A DNA stretch of 64,000 bases from NCBI GenBank assembly GCA_934444735.1, contig CAKSDE010000001.1, forward strand, positions 372,001 through 436,000, read 5' to 3'. The translations under genes and the position numbers were made by a program. The DNA comes from an uncultured Clostridia bacterium (GTDB lineage: Bacteria; Bacillota; Clostridia; UBA1381). Positions 50,695-59,758 of this stretch are shown piece after piece. How positions within the stretch are numbered: the first letter of the stretch is position 1; every line of letters begins with the position of its first letter. The notes under the pieces were generated by a model. That model worked only from the letters and a program-made list of their open reading frames with translations. It was not told the origin of the DNA and did not search any database.

Positions 50695-51206
50695 GAAGGG
50701 AGAGTATAAAGATTGCGGTTTCTGCCGTTTTGACGGCTTTGGTGCTGATGCTGCTGCAAAGTATGGCAGGCGTATTTTTTGCAAATGCAGCGGCAATACC
50801 CGATATATTTTTTGTTTTTTCGCTTTCCTTTGCCTGCAAAGAGAAAAAGATAACGAGAGTAATTGCCGCGGCGGTTTTGTGCGGAATATTATCCGATTCG
50901 TTCTGGCATACAAAGTTTTCGTGGTGTATGCTGATATATTCGTGCGGCGCGGCTTTGATGTTTTATCTGAAAAACTTCTTCCTGCACCCGAATATATTCT
51001 TTGTGAGTGTGATAGCATTCGGTATATTTATTGCCGGAGAGTGTGCAATGTACCCGATTATATATAAGACGGTGCGGTTTGCGGATTTTTTTGCCAATGA
51101 TGCGATATATTCGGCATTTTATAACTTGGCGTGCTTTTTTGTGATGACGCTGATATTTAAAAAGGTTGAAAAAAGGAGGGCTGCAAGGTATGAATCGGGC
51201 ATTTGA
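50691..51206 (+). CDS. mreD: Rod-shape-determining protein MreD
   Basis: A 171-residue membrane protein with about five hydrophobic helices (ISVSAVLTALVLMLLQ-type start, AAAIPDIFFVFSLSFACKE, GIFIAGECAMYPIIYK). Position between mreC and PBP2 plus topology identify it; sequence conservation in MreD is low. The stop lies 17 bases inside the next gene. Confidence 0.9.
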   Translation: MRRESIKIAVSAVLTALVLMLLQSMAGVFFANAAAIPDIFFVFSLSFACKEKKITRVIAAAVLCGILSDSFWHTKFSWCMLIYSCGAALMFYLKNFFLHPNIFFVSVIAFGIFIAGECAMYPIIYKTVRFADFFANDAIYSAFYNLACFFVMTLIFKKVEKRRAARYESGI

Positions 51207-53262
51207 TGATAAGAACAGGTTTCGTGTATTGATTGTGCTGATCGTTTTAATCGGAGCGGCTCTTTTTGCAAGGCTTTTTTATTTGCAGGTCGTAAAGGGC
51301 GAGAGTTATTATGAGCAGAGTCAAAAGCGCATAAGCTCGGTATTTGCAAAAAAAGCGCCGCGCGGAGAAATTGTCGATAAATACGGCAGACCGCTTGTTA
51401 CGAACCGCTTGGGATATTCTCTGAAGCTGCAAAAGAGCGATGTTTCGGGACAAGAGATGAATAAGATGCTTTTGGAGGTTATCGGGATTCTGGAGGAGTG
51501 CGGATATACATATGAGGATTCGCTGCCGATAACTGCGGAAAAACCGTATAAGTTCAGGTTTAGTGATGAGAACGGCAACGGCTCGACAGATGACGAAAAG
51601 AAAAAATGGTTTTCGGGAAAGAAGAAAATAAGTGCGGATATGACGCCCGAAGAGATTGTGGACTATTATGAAAATTCGGTCTATAATATCGGTTCGGACT
51701 ATGCCGACGATGAGGCGAGAAAGATTGTCGGAATCCGCTATGATATAAGCATGAGCGGATTTTCGGCGGTATCGCCTTTCTCGGTTGCCGAGGATATAGA
51801 TATAAACGTTATAACGAAAATAAAAGAGCGTGTTTCGGATTTTGAGGGACTCTATATAAGCAAGGAATATTTCAGAAATTATAACGAAGGAACGCTTGCA
51901 TCGCATATTTTGGGCGGAATAGGCAAGATCAGCGGCGAGGAATATGCCGAGAAAAAAGATGAAGGCTACGGAATGAATGACCTGGTCGGAAAGCGCGGCG
52001 TCGAAAAGCTTTTTGAGCCGTATTTAAAGGGTAAAGACGGTGTTCAGAGCAATGATTCAAATATAGAAGATATTCCGGAGGAGGCAGGCGACTATGTTGT
52101 CTTGACGATTGATTCGGAATTGCAGAAAACGGTTGAAAATTCATTGCAGGAAAGGATTCACGAGATTGCCGCACGGGGTGCGAATCTTCGCGGAAATAAG
52201 GGTGCGGATGCGAATGCCGGTGCGGCTGTGGTTTTGGACGTAAAATCGGGTGCGGCTTTGGCGATTGCCTCTTATCCGACATATGATCCGGCAAGATTTA
52301 ATAAGGATTACAGCGAGCTTTTGGAAAATGAGGCAAAGCCGATGTGGAACAGAGCGATAAGCGGAGGATATGCGCCGGGTTCTACTTTTAAGCCGCTTGT
52401 TGCGATTGCCGCATTGGAGAGCGGAAAGGTTACGATAAATGAGAAAATCAGGTGTGACGGAATTTATAAGTATTATAAAGATTATCAGCCGAAATGCTGG
52501 ATCTGGAGTGATTCGGGAAAAACGCACGGAGATTTAAACGTTTCGCAGGCTATTGAATTTTCGTGTAACTGCTATTTTTACGAGGCAGGAAGAAGAACGG
52601 GAATAGATGAGATAAATAAATATGCGAAACTGTTTGGTTTGGGAGATGTTACGGGAATAGGATTTCCCGAGGAGTCAAAGGGAAATATTTCAAACCCAGA
52701 GTATAAGGCGAGTATCGGAAAGACCGAGGAGGACAAAAAATGGTATCCTGCCGATACGATTATTACGGCAATCGGTCAGTCATATTCGTATTTTACACCG
52801 ATACAGCTTGCCAATTATGTTGCTACAATCGCAAACGGCGGTACGTTATATAAAACGCACATATTAAAGAGTATACGCTCGTCAACGGACGGGAGTCTGG
52901 TGTATGAAAACGAGCCGACGGTAATGGGGACGGTGTCTGTCGACGATGATATTATGGCGGCTGTTAAAAAAGGTATGTACGGTGTTGTGGACGAAGGCTC
53001 GGCGAGTGCGATTTTTGCGGATTATCCTATTCATATCGGCGGAAAAACGGGAACGGCGCAGACGAGCAGGAAGGTTTCGGATAATGCTCTCTTTGTTGCA
53101 TTTGCACCGTTTGAAAATCCCGAGATTGCCGTTGCCGTGGTTTTGGAACACGGAGTTAAGGGCGCAAATGCGGCATATGTTGCAAAAGATATATTCGATG
53201 AATATTTCAGAAATGATGTTCAGGTGGGGATTGTCGATATAGAAGGAGAACTGCTGCCGTGA
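51190..53262 (+). CDS. mrdA: Penicillin-binding protein 2 (elongation transpeptidase)
   Basis: A 690-residue class B PBP. An N-terminal membrane helix (about 14-32) precedes a dimerisation domain (PRGEIVDKYGRPLVTN near 58), and the transpeptidase domain carries SxxK at STFK (Ser398-Lys401), SCN at 458-460 and KTGTAQTS from Lys619. It crosslinks peptidoglycan in the elongasome with MreBCD and RodA. I choose the ATG at 51190, 9 bases after AAAGGAGGG; the longer frame lies within mreD and lacks a site. minC, minD and rodA, often next in Clostridia, are not here. Confidence 0.97.
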   Translation: MNRAFDDKNRFRVLIVLIVLIGAALFARLFYLQVVKGESYYEQSQKRISSVFAKKAPRGEIVDKYGRPLVTNRLGYSLKLQKSDVSGQEMNKMLLEVIGILEECGYTYEDSLPITAEKPYKFRFSDENGNGSTDDEKKKWFSGKKKISADMTPEEIVDYYENSVYNIGSDYADDEARKIVGIRYDISMSGFSAVSPFSVAEDIDINVITKIKERVSDFEGLYISKEYFRNYNEGTLASHILGGIGKISGEEYAEKKDEGYGMNDLVGKRGVEKLFEPYLKGKDGVQSNDSNIEDIPEEAGDYVVLTIDSELQKTVENSLQERIHEIAARGANLRGNKGADANAGAAVVLDVKSGAALAIASYPTYDPARFNKDYSELLENEAKPMWNRAISGGYAPGSTFKPLVAIAALESGKVTINEKIRCDGIYKYYKDYQPKCWIWSDSGKTHGDLNVSQAIEFSCNCYFYEAGRRTGIDEINKYAKLFGLGDVTGIGFPEESKGNISNPEYKASIGKTEEDKKWYPADTIITAIGQSYSYFTPIQLANYVATIANGGTLYKTHILKSIRSSTDGSLVYENEPTVMGTVSVDDDIMAAVKKGMYGVVDEGSASAIFADYPIHIGGKTGTAQTSRKVSDNALFVAFAPFENPEIAVAVVLEHGVKGANAAYVAKDIFDEYFRNDVQVGIVDIEGELLP

Positions 53263-53290
53263 TTTTTTGCAAAAATTTAACAAATTTCTA

Positions 53291-53319
53291 TTTACAAATC
53301 GGAAATTATTTGTTATAAT
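53291..53319 (+). promoter_or_regulatory. Promoter of mgsA
   Basis: TTTACA (53291-53296), 17-base spacer, TATAAT (53314-53319). Confidence 0.75.
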
Positions 53320-53373
53320 GTAGTTGTGTGTGTTAAACATATATGTATTTTATATGAATAGGAGGGTTTTGTT

Positions 53374-53778
53374 GTGAATATTGCATTTATAGCCCATGAC
53401 AAAAAAAAGGAACTTATGGTTCAATTCTGCATTGCATACAAAGGCATTTTAAGCCGACACGTTTTGTATGCGACAGATACTACAGGAAAGATGATTACGG
53501 AAAATACCGGTATGGACGTATACCGCTTTTTGCCGGGGCATCAAGGGGGCGATCAGCAAATCGGAGCAAGAATTACTTATAACGAGATTGATTTGGTATT
53601 ATTTTTCAGAGATCCGATAACTCCGGAAGGACATGAGCCGGACGTGATTAATCTTTTGAGACTTTGTGATATGCATAATATCCCTATTGCCACAAATCTG
53701 GCGACGGCAGAGGTTCTTATACACGGTCTTGACAGGGGAGATCTTGACTGGCGTGATATTGTAAATCCGAAACGCTGA
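53374..53778 (+). CDS. mgsA: Methylglyoxal synthase
   Basis: A 134-residue enzyme. NIAFIAHDKKKELMV, YATDTTGKMI, GGDQQIGARI with the catalytic Asp, and FFRDPITPEGHEPDV match the family. It turns dihydroxyacetone phosphate into methylglyoxal, a bypass of lower glycolysis under phosphate limitation. It starts with GTG after AGGAGGG. It commonly follows the mre/min/rodA genes in Clostridia. Confidence 0.97.
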   Translation: MNIAFIAHDKKKELMVQFCIAYKGILSRHVLYATDTTGKMITENTGMDVYRFLPGHQGGDQQIGARITYNEIDLVLFFRDPITPEGHEPDVINLLRLCDMHNIPIATNLATAEVLIHGLDRGDLDWRDIVNPKR

Positions 53779-53789
53779 TAATATATGTA

Positions 53790-53827
53790 AAAACAGGACA
53801 TACAGTGAGTGTGTATGTCTGTTTTTT
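53790..53827 (+). terminator. Terminator of mgsA
   Basis: AAAACAGGACATACA pairs with TGTATGTCTGTTTT, ending in a T-run. Confidence 0.85.
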
Positions 53828-53829
53828 GC

Positions 53830-53858
53830 TTGAAATGATGGGGAAAGTGTGTTATAAT
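53830..53858 (+). promoter_or_regulatory. Promoter of the SLH-glucosaminidase gene
   Basis: TTGAAA (53830-53835), 17-base spacer, TATAAT (53853-53858). Confidence 0.78.
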
Positions 53859-53891
53859 ATAAAATAGGATATATATGAAAGGAAGGTTGTT

Positions 53892-55019
53892 ATGAAAAAA
53901 GTATTGGCTGCGGTATTGGCTTGCATGACTTTTTCGACTGCGGCATATGCATATACCGTACCGGCAAATCTGAGCTGGGCGAAAACGGGAGTGGACTATT
54001 GCGTGGCAAGAGGTATTGTAAACGGTGTCGGAGGCGGAGATCTTGCACTGGAGGGAAATCTTACAAGAGAGCAGATGGCAAAGCTTTTGGTGCAGGCATT
54101 TAATAAGCAGATCGGAACGTCGGGGTGGACAACATTTACCGATGTCGGGACATCGCGCTGGTCGTATCCTTATGTAGAGAGCTTTGTTAACTATATGAAG
54201 GTGAAAAACGCTGCATTTAATCCGACAGAGTATGTTACACGGGAGGAATTTGCATCGTCTTTGATGATGATACTGGGTTACAGCGACTCAAGCGTTTTGA
54301 ATCCCACAATATTAAAGGATAATTTTTACGATTATAATGAGGTAAGTCCGGTGTATAATAAGCTGATGTGTGTTGCCGTGGAAAAAGGCTACATGATGGG
54401 TTCAAACGACAGAATATACCCGAAAACATTGGTGAACAGAGCCGAAGCCTGCACGCTTTTGTACCGTGCAATGGAGGCAAAAGCCGGAAATATCAAGCTT
54501 GATCTGGGAGTAAGACGCCTGTATTTTACATTGGTCGGCGAGCCTACGGTAACTTTGGAACAGGCGAAAAGATGGGCGGCAAGCAGAGGCGCACATCAGA
54601 GGTTTATCGATATTGCCGATACATATTGGAAATACGGTCAGATGACGGGTATACGTCCCGAGATACTCTACGCTCAGTCGGCGAAAGAAACCGGGTTCGG
54701 CAAATACGGCGGCGCGGTAATTCCGGAGCAGAACAACTGGGCGGGAATAAAGACGAGAAACGCAACCGGTGATACGACGTATGACCATGAAAGCTTTGCA
54801 ACGCCCGACGACGGTGTGCGTGCGCACTTCAACCATATGTGCGCATATATCGGAAAGACGCCGATCGGCGAGCCGCACGGAAGATATTATTCGGTAAAGA
54901 GCATAAGCTGGGCAGGAACGGTAAAATATATTGAAGAGCTGGGTGGAAAATGGTGTCCGGATTTGTATTACGGGTACAGCATATACTATAACTATTTAAA
55001 ACCTATGCAGGAATCTTAA
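53892..55019 (+). CDS. Secreted SLH protein with a C-terminal glucosaminidase domain (autolysin)
   Basis: A 375-residue protein. The signal peptide (1-19, AAYA) is followed by three SLH repeats at 25-195 (LEGNLTREQMAKLLV; FNPTEYVTREEFASSLM; YPKTLVNRAEACTLLY). From 230 a mannosyl-glycoprotein endo-beta-N-acetylglucosaminidase domain follows: RPEILYAQSAKETGFGKYGG with Glu266 as the likely acid, NNWAGIK and FATPDDGVRAHFNHMCAY. It cuts peptidoglycan glycan strands, so it is a wall-turnover enzyme held by SLH binding, fitting the nearby elongation genes. GAAAGGAAGG precedes the ATG. Confidence 0.95.
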   Translation: MKKVLAAVLACMTFSTAAYAYTVPANLSWAKTGVDYCVARGIVNGVGGGDLALEGNLTREQMAKLLVQAFNKQIGTSGWTTFTDVGTSRWSYPYVESFVNYMKVKNAAFNPTEYVTREEFASSLMMILGYSDSSVLNPTILKDNFYDYNEVSPVYNKLMCVAVEKGYMMGSNDRIYPKTLVNRAEACTLLYRAMEAKAGNIKLDLGVRRLYFTLVGEPTVTLEQAKRWAASRGAHQRFIDIADTYWKYGQMTGIRPEILYAQSAKETGFGKYGGAVIPEQNNWAGIKTRNATGDTTYDHESFATPDDGVRAHFNHMCAYIGKTPIGEPHGRYYSVKSISWAGTVKYIEELGGKWCPDLYYGYSIYYNYLKPMQES

Positions 55020-55025
55020 TTAAAA

Positions 55026-55066
55026 AAATGCGTACGCACTATTGTAACGGTACTGTGTACGCATTT
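55026..55066 (+). terminator. Terminator of the glucosaminidase gene
   Basis: AAATGCGTACGCAC pairs with GTGTACGCATTT, with a GU pair. Confidence 0.8.
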
Positions 55067-55098
55067 GCCGCATATAGGCGGCAGAGTGAGGAATTGAC

Positions 55099-56985
55099 AT
55101 GATATTGGTTAGCGCAAATAACTTAAAAAAAGCGTTCGGCGAAGAGGTGCTTTTTTCAGATGTGAGCTTTTCTGTGGACTCGAGCGATAAAATCGGCTTT
55201 GTCGGAATAAACGGAGCCGGAAAATCCACGTTGTTCAAGCTGCTTACGGGAGAAATGGCGCCCGATGACGGAGAGCTTTTTATAAATAAGAACACAAAAA
55301 TAGGCTACCTTACACAGCACGCTTGCAGTGAATCGACAAATACGGTATTCGAGGAGGTTTTAAAAGCTTTTTCGGAGCAGGTCAGAATTGAAAAGGAGCT
55401 TGAAGAAATTCAAGGTGATATGGAAGTCGGTATAGGCGATTTGGACACCCTGATTAAGAGACAGCATACCCTATCCGAACGCTTTTCGGAGATTGACGGC
55501 TTTTTCTATAAGAACCGTGTAAAATCCTCACTTGCGGGATTGGGATTTTCCGAGGAGGATATGAATCTTTCGGTGGATAAGCTCTCGGGCGGACAGAAAA
55601 CCAGAGTGGCGCTTTGTAAAATCCTTTTGGAGGGAGCGGATCTTCTGCTCTTGGACGAGCCGACAAACCATTTGGATATTCAATCTGTCGAGTGGCTGGA
55701 GGATTTTTTAATATCGTATAAGGGTGCGATTATTGTTATCTCGCATGACAGATATTTTCTCGATAAAGTCACAAATCGTACATTTTCCATGGAATCGGGA
55801 AAGCTTTATTCGCAAAACGGAAATTACAGCTTTTTTATCGAACAGCGTGAGATCGAAAAGCTGACCGAACAGAGAAATTACGATAATACCGTAAAAGAAA
55901 TCGAGCGGCTTGAGGGGATTGTGGAACAGCAGAGAAGATGGAACAGAGAGAAGAATATAAAGACGGCGGAGAGTAAGCTGAAGGTGATTGAGCGACTGGA
56001 GGCGGATTTAAAAAAGCCGGAGGAAACGCTTGATGATATAAGCTTTAAATTTAAGGCGCGCCCCGGAGGCGGAGATGACGCGCTGACGGTTTCGGGACTT
56101 GCAAAAGCGTTTGACGGAAAAGTGCTTTTTTCGCATCTTGATGCAGATATCAAAAGAGGAGAGCGGGTATTTCTTTTGGGTCCGAACGGATGCGGAAAGA
56201 CAACGCTTATAAAAATTATAATGGGCGAAGAAGAGCAGGACAGCGGTGAAGTGAAAATCGGTGCAAGCACATTTTTGGGGTACTATGATCAGATACAGTC
56301 CAATCTGTCACCGGAAAAGACGGTTATCGATGAGCTGTGGGACGAATACCCGAAGATGACGCAGACCGAGATAAGAAACGCTTTGGCGGTATTTTTGTTC
56401 CGTGGTGAGGACGTTTTTAAAGAGATAAAGACTCTTTCGGGAGGTGAGCGCGCAAGGGTTGAGCTTGCAAAGCTTATTTTGAAGGACGTGAACTTTTTAA
56501 TCATGGACGAGCCGACAAACCATTTGGATATACAGTCAAAAGAGGCACTGGAAAAAGCGCTTTCGGAATATGACGGTACTATGCTTATGGTTTCTCATGA
56601 CCGTTATTTTATAAATAAAATGGCGGACAGGATTTTATATCTTGATGAGAACGGACTTAAGAATTTCGGCGGCAATTATGATTACTTTCTCGAAAAATTT
56701 AAAGATAACACTCAAACCGGACAGAAAAAGGAAAATACGGTTAATGATTATAAGCTGCAAAAGCAGATTGAGTCGGAAAAAAGAAAGCTTAAAACAAAGA
56801 TAAGCCGGCTTGAGGATAAAATTGCCGAAACAGAAAGCTTAATCGAACAAAAGAATGCCGAGCTTGAGGAGGCAGCATCGGATTATAAAAAAGCATTTGA
56901 GATAACCGAGGAAATCGCCGCCTTAACAAGTGAGTTGGAAGAGGATTATGCCCTTTGGGAAAGCCTGCAAGAGTCGGGGCTTTAA
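55099..56985 (+). CDS. ABC-F family ATPase
   Basis: A 628-residue protein with two ABC domains and no membrane segment. Walker A loops are GINGAGKST near 36 and GPNGCGKTT near 362; signature and Walker B are LSGGQKTRVAL...LLLLDEPTNHLD and LSGGERARVEL...LIMDEPTNHLD. A charged linker lies between them (240-310), and a C-terminal coiled coil of about 80 residues follows (555-628). ABC-F proteins act on ribosomes, rescuing stalled translation or giving antibiotic protection; this architecture looks like the housekeeping YfmR/Uup side, but resistance cannot be excluded. Confidence 0.94.
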   Translation: MILVSANNLKKAFGEEVLFSDVSFSVDSSDKIGFVGINGAGKSTLFKLLTGEMAPDDGELFINKNTKIGYLTQHACSESTNTVFEEVLKAFSEQVRIEKELEEIQGDMEVGIGDLDTLIKRQHTLSERFSEIDGFFYKNRVKSSLAGLGFSEEDMNLSVDKLSGGQKTRVALCKILLEGADLLLLDEPTNHLDIQSVEWLEDFLISYKGAIIVISHDRYFLDKVTNRTFSMESGKLYSQNGNYSFFIEQREIEKLTEQRNYDNTVKEIERLEGIVEQQRRWNREKNIKTAESKLKVIERLEADLKKPEETLDDISFKFKARPGGGDDALTVSGLAKAFDGKVLFSHLDADIKRGERVFLLGPNGCGKTTLIKIIMGEEEQDSGEVKIGASTFLGYYDQIQSNLSPEKTVIDELWDEYPKMTQTEIRNALAVFLFRGEDVFKEIKTLSGGERARVELAKLILKDVNFLIMDEPTNHLDIQSKEALEKALSEYDGTMLMVSHDRYFINKMADRILYLDENGLKNFGGNYDYFLEKFKDNTQTGQKKENTVNDYKLQKQIESEKRKLKTKISRLEDKIAETESLIEQKNAELEEAASDYKKAFEITEEIAALTSELEEDYALWESLQESGL

Positions 56986-57166
56986 AAAAACGCACCGAAC
57001 GCAAAATAAAAATTTTGCTGTAAACAAACTAAACCGCTCGGAGTAGCCCAAGTACGCCGTCGGGTTGAATTTGTCCGCTCTGCACGCTTTTTTATGCGCC
57101 CCGTGCGAGGCTTAAAAAAAACGCATAGAACATAAAAAAATATTTTGCTGTAAACAAATTTAAACT
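56984..57166 (+). repeat. Intergenic direct repeat, distant relative of the 3'-UTR repeat
   Basis: TAAAAAAACGCACCGAACGC with AAAAT and TTTTGCTGTAAACAAACT (56984-57030) recurs as TAAAAAAAACGCATAGAAC, AAAAATATTTTGCTGTAAACAAA (57113-57166). Between them GTACGCCGTCGGGTTG resembles GTACACCGTCGGGTAAC of the 12717 copy. It again begins at a stop codon. No clear hairpin terminator ends it. Confidence 0.6.
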
Positions 57167-57200
57167 ACATTAAAAAATTACAAAAAACGGAGGAATTTTA

Positions 57201-57650
57201 ATGAGAAGTGTGGTACAAAGAGTAGAACGCGCATCGGTTACGGTAGACGGTGAGTGTATCGGAAAGATAGGAAAGGGATTTTTGGTGCTTTTGGGCGTAT
57301 CGGACGAGGATACGCAAAAAGATGTGGAATATATGGCGGATAAAATTACGGGACTTCGCGTGTTTGAGGACGAGGACGAAAAGATGAATTTGAGCCTTAC
57401 CGATATCGGCGGTGAAATTCTGGCGGTATCGCAGTTTACATTGTACGGTGATTGCAGAAAAGGTAAGCGCCCGAGCTTTTGTGCGGCGGGTGCGCCGGAA
57501 TATGCGAATAAGCTGTATGAAGAATTTGTTGAAAAGGTGCGCGAAAGGGGTATTAAAACAGAAACAGGCAGATTCGGCGCCGATATGAAAGTGGAGCTTT
57601 TAAATGACGGTCCGGTAACGCTTATGCTGGACAGCAAGAAGCTTTTTTAA
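57201..57650 (+). CDS. dtd: D-aminoacyl-tRNA deacylase
   Basis: A 149-residue protein. MRSVVQRVERASVTVDGE, LAVSQFTLYGDCRKGKRPSF (the catalytic SQFTL block) and NDGPVTLMLDS (the GP cis-peptide that rejects L-amino acids) are all present. It removes D-amino acids and glycine wrongly attached to tRNA. GGAGG lies 9 bases before the ATG. It stands before glyS, and DTD also edits Gly-tRNA(Ala), but no direct link is implied. Confidence 0.97.
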   Translation: MRSVVQRVERASVTVDGECIGKIGKGFLVLLGVSDEDTQKDVEYMADKITGLRVFEDEDEKMNLSLTDIGGEILAVSQFTLYGDCRKGKRPSFCAAGAPEYANKLYEEFVEKVRERGIKTETGRFGADMKVELLNDGPVTLMLDSKKLF

Positions 57651-57675
57651 AAAAATATAACCAAAAAAATGAAAT

Positions 57676-57708
57676 AAACCGCCAAAGGTCTTGACCTTTA
57701 GGCGGTTT
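57676..57708 (+). terminator. Terminator of dtd
   Basis: AAACCGCC(T)AAAGGTC/GACCTTTAGGCGGTTT type hairpin; it overlaps the glyS -35 box. Confidence 0.75.
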
Positions 57709-57719
57709 TCTGTTAAAAT
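57691..57719 (+). promoter_or_regulatory. Promoter of glyS
   Basis: TTGACC (57691-57696), 17-base spacer, TAAAAT (57714-57719), lying partly inside the dtd terminator. No T-box fits the short leader. Confidence 0.65.
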
Positions 57720-57773
57720 AAATTTATATATATTTTTTTTGCCGCACTGCTTGCGGCGGGATGGAGGATACAC

Positions 57774-59165
57774 ATGAAAAATACGGAAAAAACAATGGAT
57801 AAAATTGTTTCGCTTTGTAAAGGAAGAGGATATATATTCCCGGGAAGTGAAATATACGGCGGCTTGGCAAACACATGGGACTACGGTCCGTTGGGAGTTG
57901 AGTTCAAAAATAATGTAAAAAAAGCATGGTGGAAAAAATTCATACATGAATCGAAATATAATGTTGGCGTTGACTGCGCGATTTTGATGAATCCACAGGT
58001 TTGGGTAGCGTCAGGTCATGTGGGCGGATTCTCCGATCCTCTTATGGACTGTAAAGAATGTAAAGCAAGACACAGAGCAGATAAGCTTATTGAAGATTTT
58101 GCATTTCAGAATGGCGAGAGCTTGACTGTTGACGGCTGGAGCAACGAAAAGATGGTAAATTACATAAATGAGCATAATATCCCATGCCCGGAATGCGGAA
58201 AGCATAATTTTACCGATATACGTCAATTCAACCTGATGTTCAAGACTTTCCAGGGTGTTACCGAGGATTCATCATCAACGGTATATTTAAGACCGGAAAC
58301 GGCACAGGGTATATTTGTAAACTTTAAGAGTGTTCAGAGAACATCGAGAAAGAAAGTTCCTTTCGGTATCGGTCAGGTCGGAAAATCTTTCAGAAATGAG
58401 ATAACACCGGGTAACTTCACTTTCCGTACCCGTGAATTTGAGCAGATGGAGCTTGAATTTTTCTGCGCGCCGGGAACAGATATGGAATGGTTTATGTACT
58501 GGAAAGAATACTGCATGAATTGGCTGTTGTCCTTGGGTATCAAAAAAGAAAACGTACGTTTTAGAGATCATTCTCCCGAAGAGCTTTCGCACTATTCAAA
58601 TGCGACAACAGATATTGAGTTCGTGTTCCCGTTTGGCTGGGGCGAGCTTTGGGGTGTTGCCGACAGAACCGATTTTGACTTGAAACAGCATCAGTCACAC
58701 TCGGGCGAGAATATGGAATATATCGATCCGATAACAAACGAGCGCTATGTGCCATATTGTATAGAGCCGTCTTTGGGTGCAGACCGTGTTGCATTGGCAT
58801 TTTTGGTTGAGGCATATGACGAGGAGGATTTGGGAGACGGAGATTCGAGAGTCGTTATGCATCTGCATCCGGCTTTGGCACCTGTTAAGGCTGCGGTTCT
58901 GCCGCTTTCAAAGAAGCTTTCGGAGGGCGCAACAAAGGTATTTGAAGAGCTTATTAAAAAATATAACTGCGAATATGACGAGGCAGGCTCAATCGGTAAG
59001 AGATATCGCCGTCAGGACGAAATCGGAACACCTTTCTGCATAACATATGATTTTGATTCGGAAGAGGATGAGTCGGTTACGGTTCGTGACAGAGATACTA
59101 TGGAACAGCAGAGAATAAAGATTGCCGATCTGGATAAGTTTCTTGCAGAGAAGATCGACTTCTGA
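57774..59165 (+). CDS. glyS: Glycyl-tRNA synthetase (alpha2 type)
   Basis: A 463-residue class II synthetase of the single-chain type. FPGSEIYGGLANTWDYGPLGVE near residue 22, motif 2 FRNEITPGNFTFRTREFEQME near 203, motif 3 GADRVALAFL near 335 and the C-terminal anticodon-binding domain (VLPLSKK...YRRQDEIGTPFCITYD) are clear. A CKECKARH/CPECGKH pair suggests a zinc site in the insertion. It charges tRNA-Gly. GGAGG precedes the ATG. mscL follows after 23 bases. Confidence 0.97.
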   Translation: MKNTEKTMDKIVSLCKGRGYIFPGSEIYGGLANTWDYGPLGVEFKNNVKKAWWKKFIHESKYNVGVDCAILMNPQVWVASGHVGGFSDPLMDCKECKARHRADKLIEDFAFQNGESLTVDGWSNEKMVNYINEHNIPCPECGKHNFTDIRQFNLMFKTFQGVTEDSSSTVYLRPETAQGIFVNFKSVQRTSRKKVPFGIGQVGKSFRNEITPGNFTFRTREFEQMELEFFCAPGTDMEWFMYWKEYCMNWLLSLGIKKENVRFRDHSPEELSHYSNATTDIEFVFPFGWGELWGVADRTDFDLKQHQSHSGENMEYIDPITNERYVPYCIEPSLGADRVALAFLVEAYDEEDLGDGDSRVVMHLHPALAPVKAAVLPLSKKLSEGATKVFEELIKKYNCEYDEAGSIGKRYRRQDEIGTPFCITYDFDSEEDESVTVRDRDTMEQQRIKIADLDKFLAEKIDF

Positions 59166-59188
59166 TATAAAGGGTATGGTGGAAGAAG

Positions 59189-59587
59189 ATGAAATTTTTT
59201 GCTGAATTTAAGAAATTTATAGCGCGCGGAAATGTTTTGGACATGGCAGTCGGTGTTATTATAGGTTCGGCATTTACTAAGATTGTGACATCTTTGGTGA
59301 CCGATGTTATAACTCCGGTTTTGAGCATAATTACCGGCAAAGTGAATATGACAGACTTAAAAATCCAAATTTCGGACGAGTTGGCAATTACCTATGGTAA
59401 TTTCCTGCAAGCGGTTCTGGATTTTCTGATTATTGCATTTGTGGTTTTTGTTATGGTAAATTCGATCAATAAATTCCACGATAAAATCAAGAAAAAAGAG
59501 GAGGAAGAACCTCCGAAAGATCCCGAGCCGACAAAAGAAGAAGTGCTTTTGACAGAGATAAGAGATTTATTAAAAGAGAAAAACTGA
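59189..59587 (+). CDS. mscL: Large-conductance mechanosensitive channel MscL
   Basis: A 132-residue membrane protein. The first block has FKKFIARGNVLDMAVGVIIGSAFTKIV, the amphipathic helix and pore-lining helix; the second helix has NFLQAVLDFLIIAFVVFVMV, followed by a charged C-terminal helix (KKEEEEPPKDPEPTKEEVLL). It opens under hypo-osmotic stress. It is likely co-transcribed with glyS. Confidence 0.97.
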   Translation: MKFFAEFKKFIARGNVLDMAVGVIIGSAFTKIVTSLVTDVITPVLSIITGKVNMTDLKIQISDELAITYGNFLQAVLDFLIIAFVVFVMVNSINKFHDKIKKKEEEEPPKDPEPTKEEVLLTEIRDLLKEKN

Positions 59588-59590
59588 TAA

Positions 59591-59635
59591 AAGAGGGATT
59601 GCTAAAGTTTGCGGCAATCCCTCTTTTTTGATGTA
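59591..59635 (+). terminator. Terminator of glyS-mscL
   Basis: AAGAGGGATTGC pairs with GCAATCCCTCTT followed by T6. Confidence 0.87.
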
Positions 59636-59650
59636 ATGCTGTCTTAAACA

Positions 59651-59679
59651 TTGACAAGAATCGACTTTTAAGATATAAT
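59651..59679 (+). promoter_or_regulatory. Promoter of the YdjGHI-like operon
   Basis: TTGACA (59651-59656), 17-base spacer, TATAAT (59674-59679). Confidence 0.85.
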
Positions 59680-59758
59680 ATCAATTAGGTGGCGGCTTGA
59701 ATGTGAGGGGGCAGGAAAGCATAAACTTTAATCGAGTGAGAAAATAAGGAGGGGTTTT

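Noticed and set aside
50119..51018. 299-codon open frame on the minus strand
   Set aside because: Antisense to mreC and mreD, basic and low in family-like motifs; a shadow of the real genes.
57710..57773. Search for a T-box leader before glyS
   Set aside because: The leader is too short and has no specifier, T-box or antiterminator.
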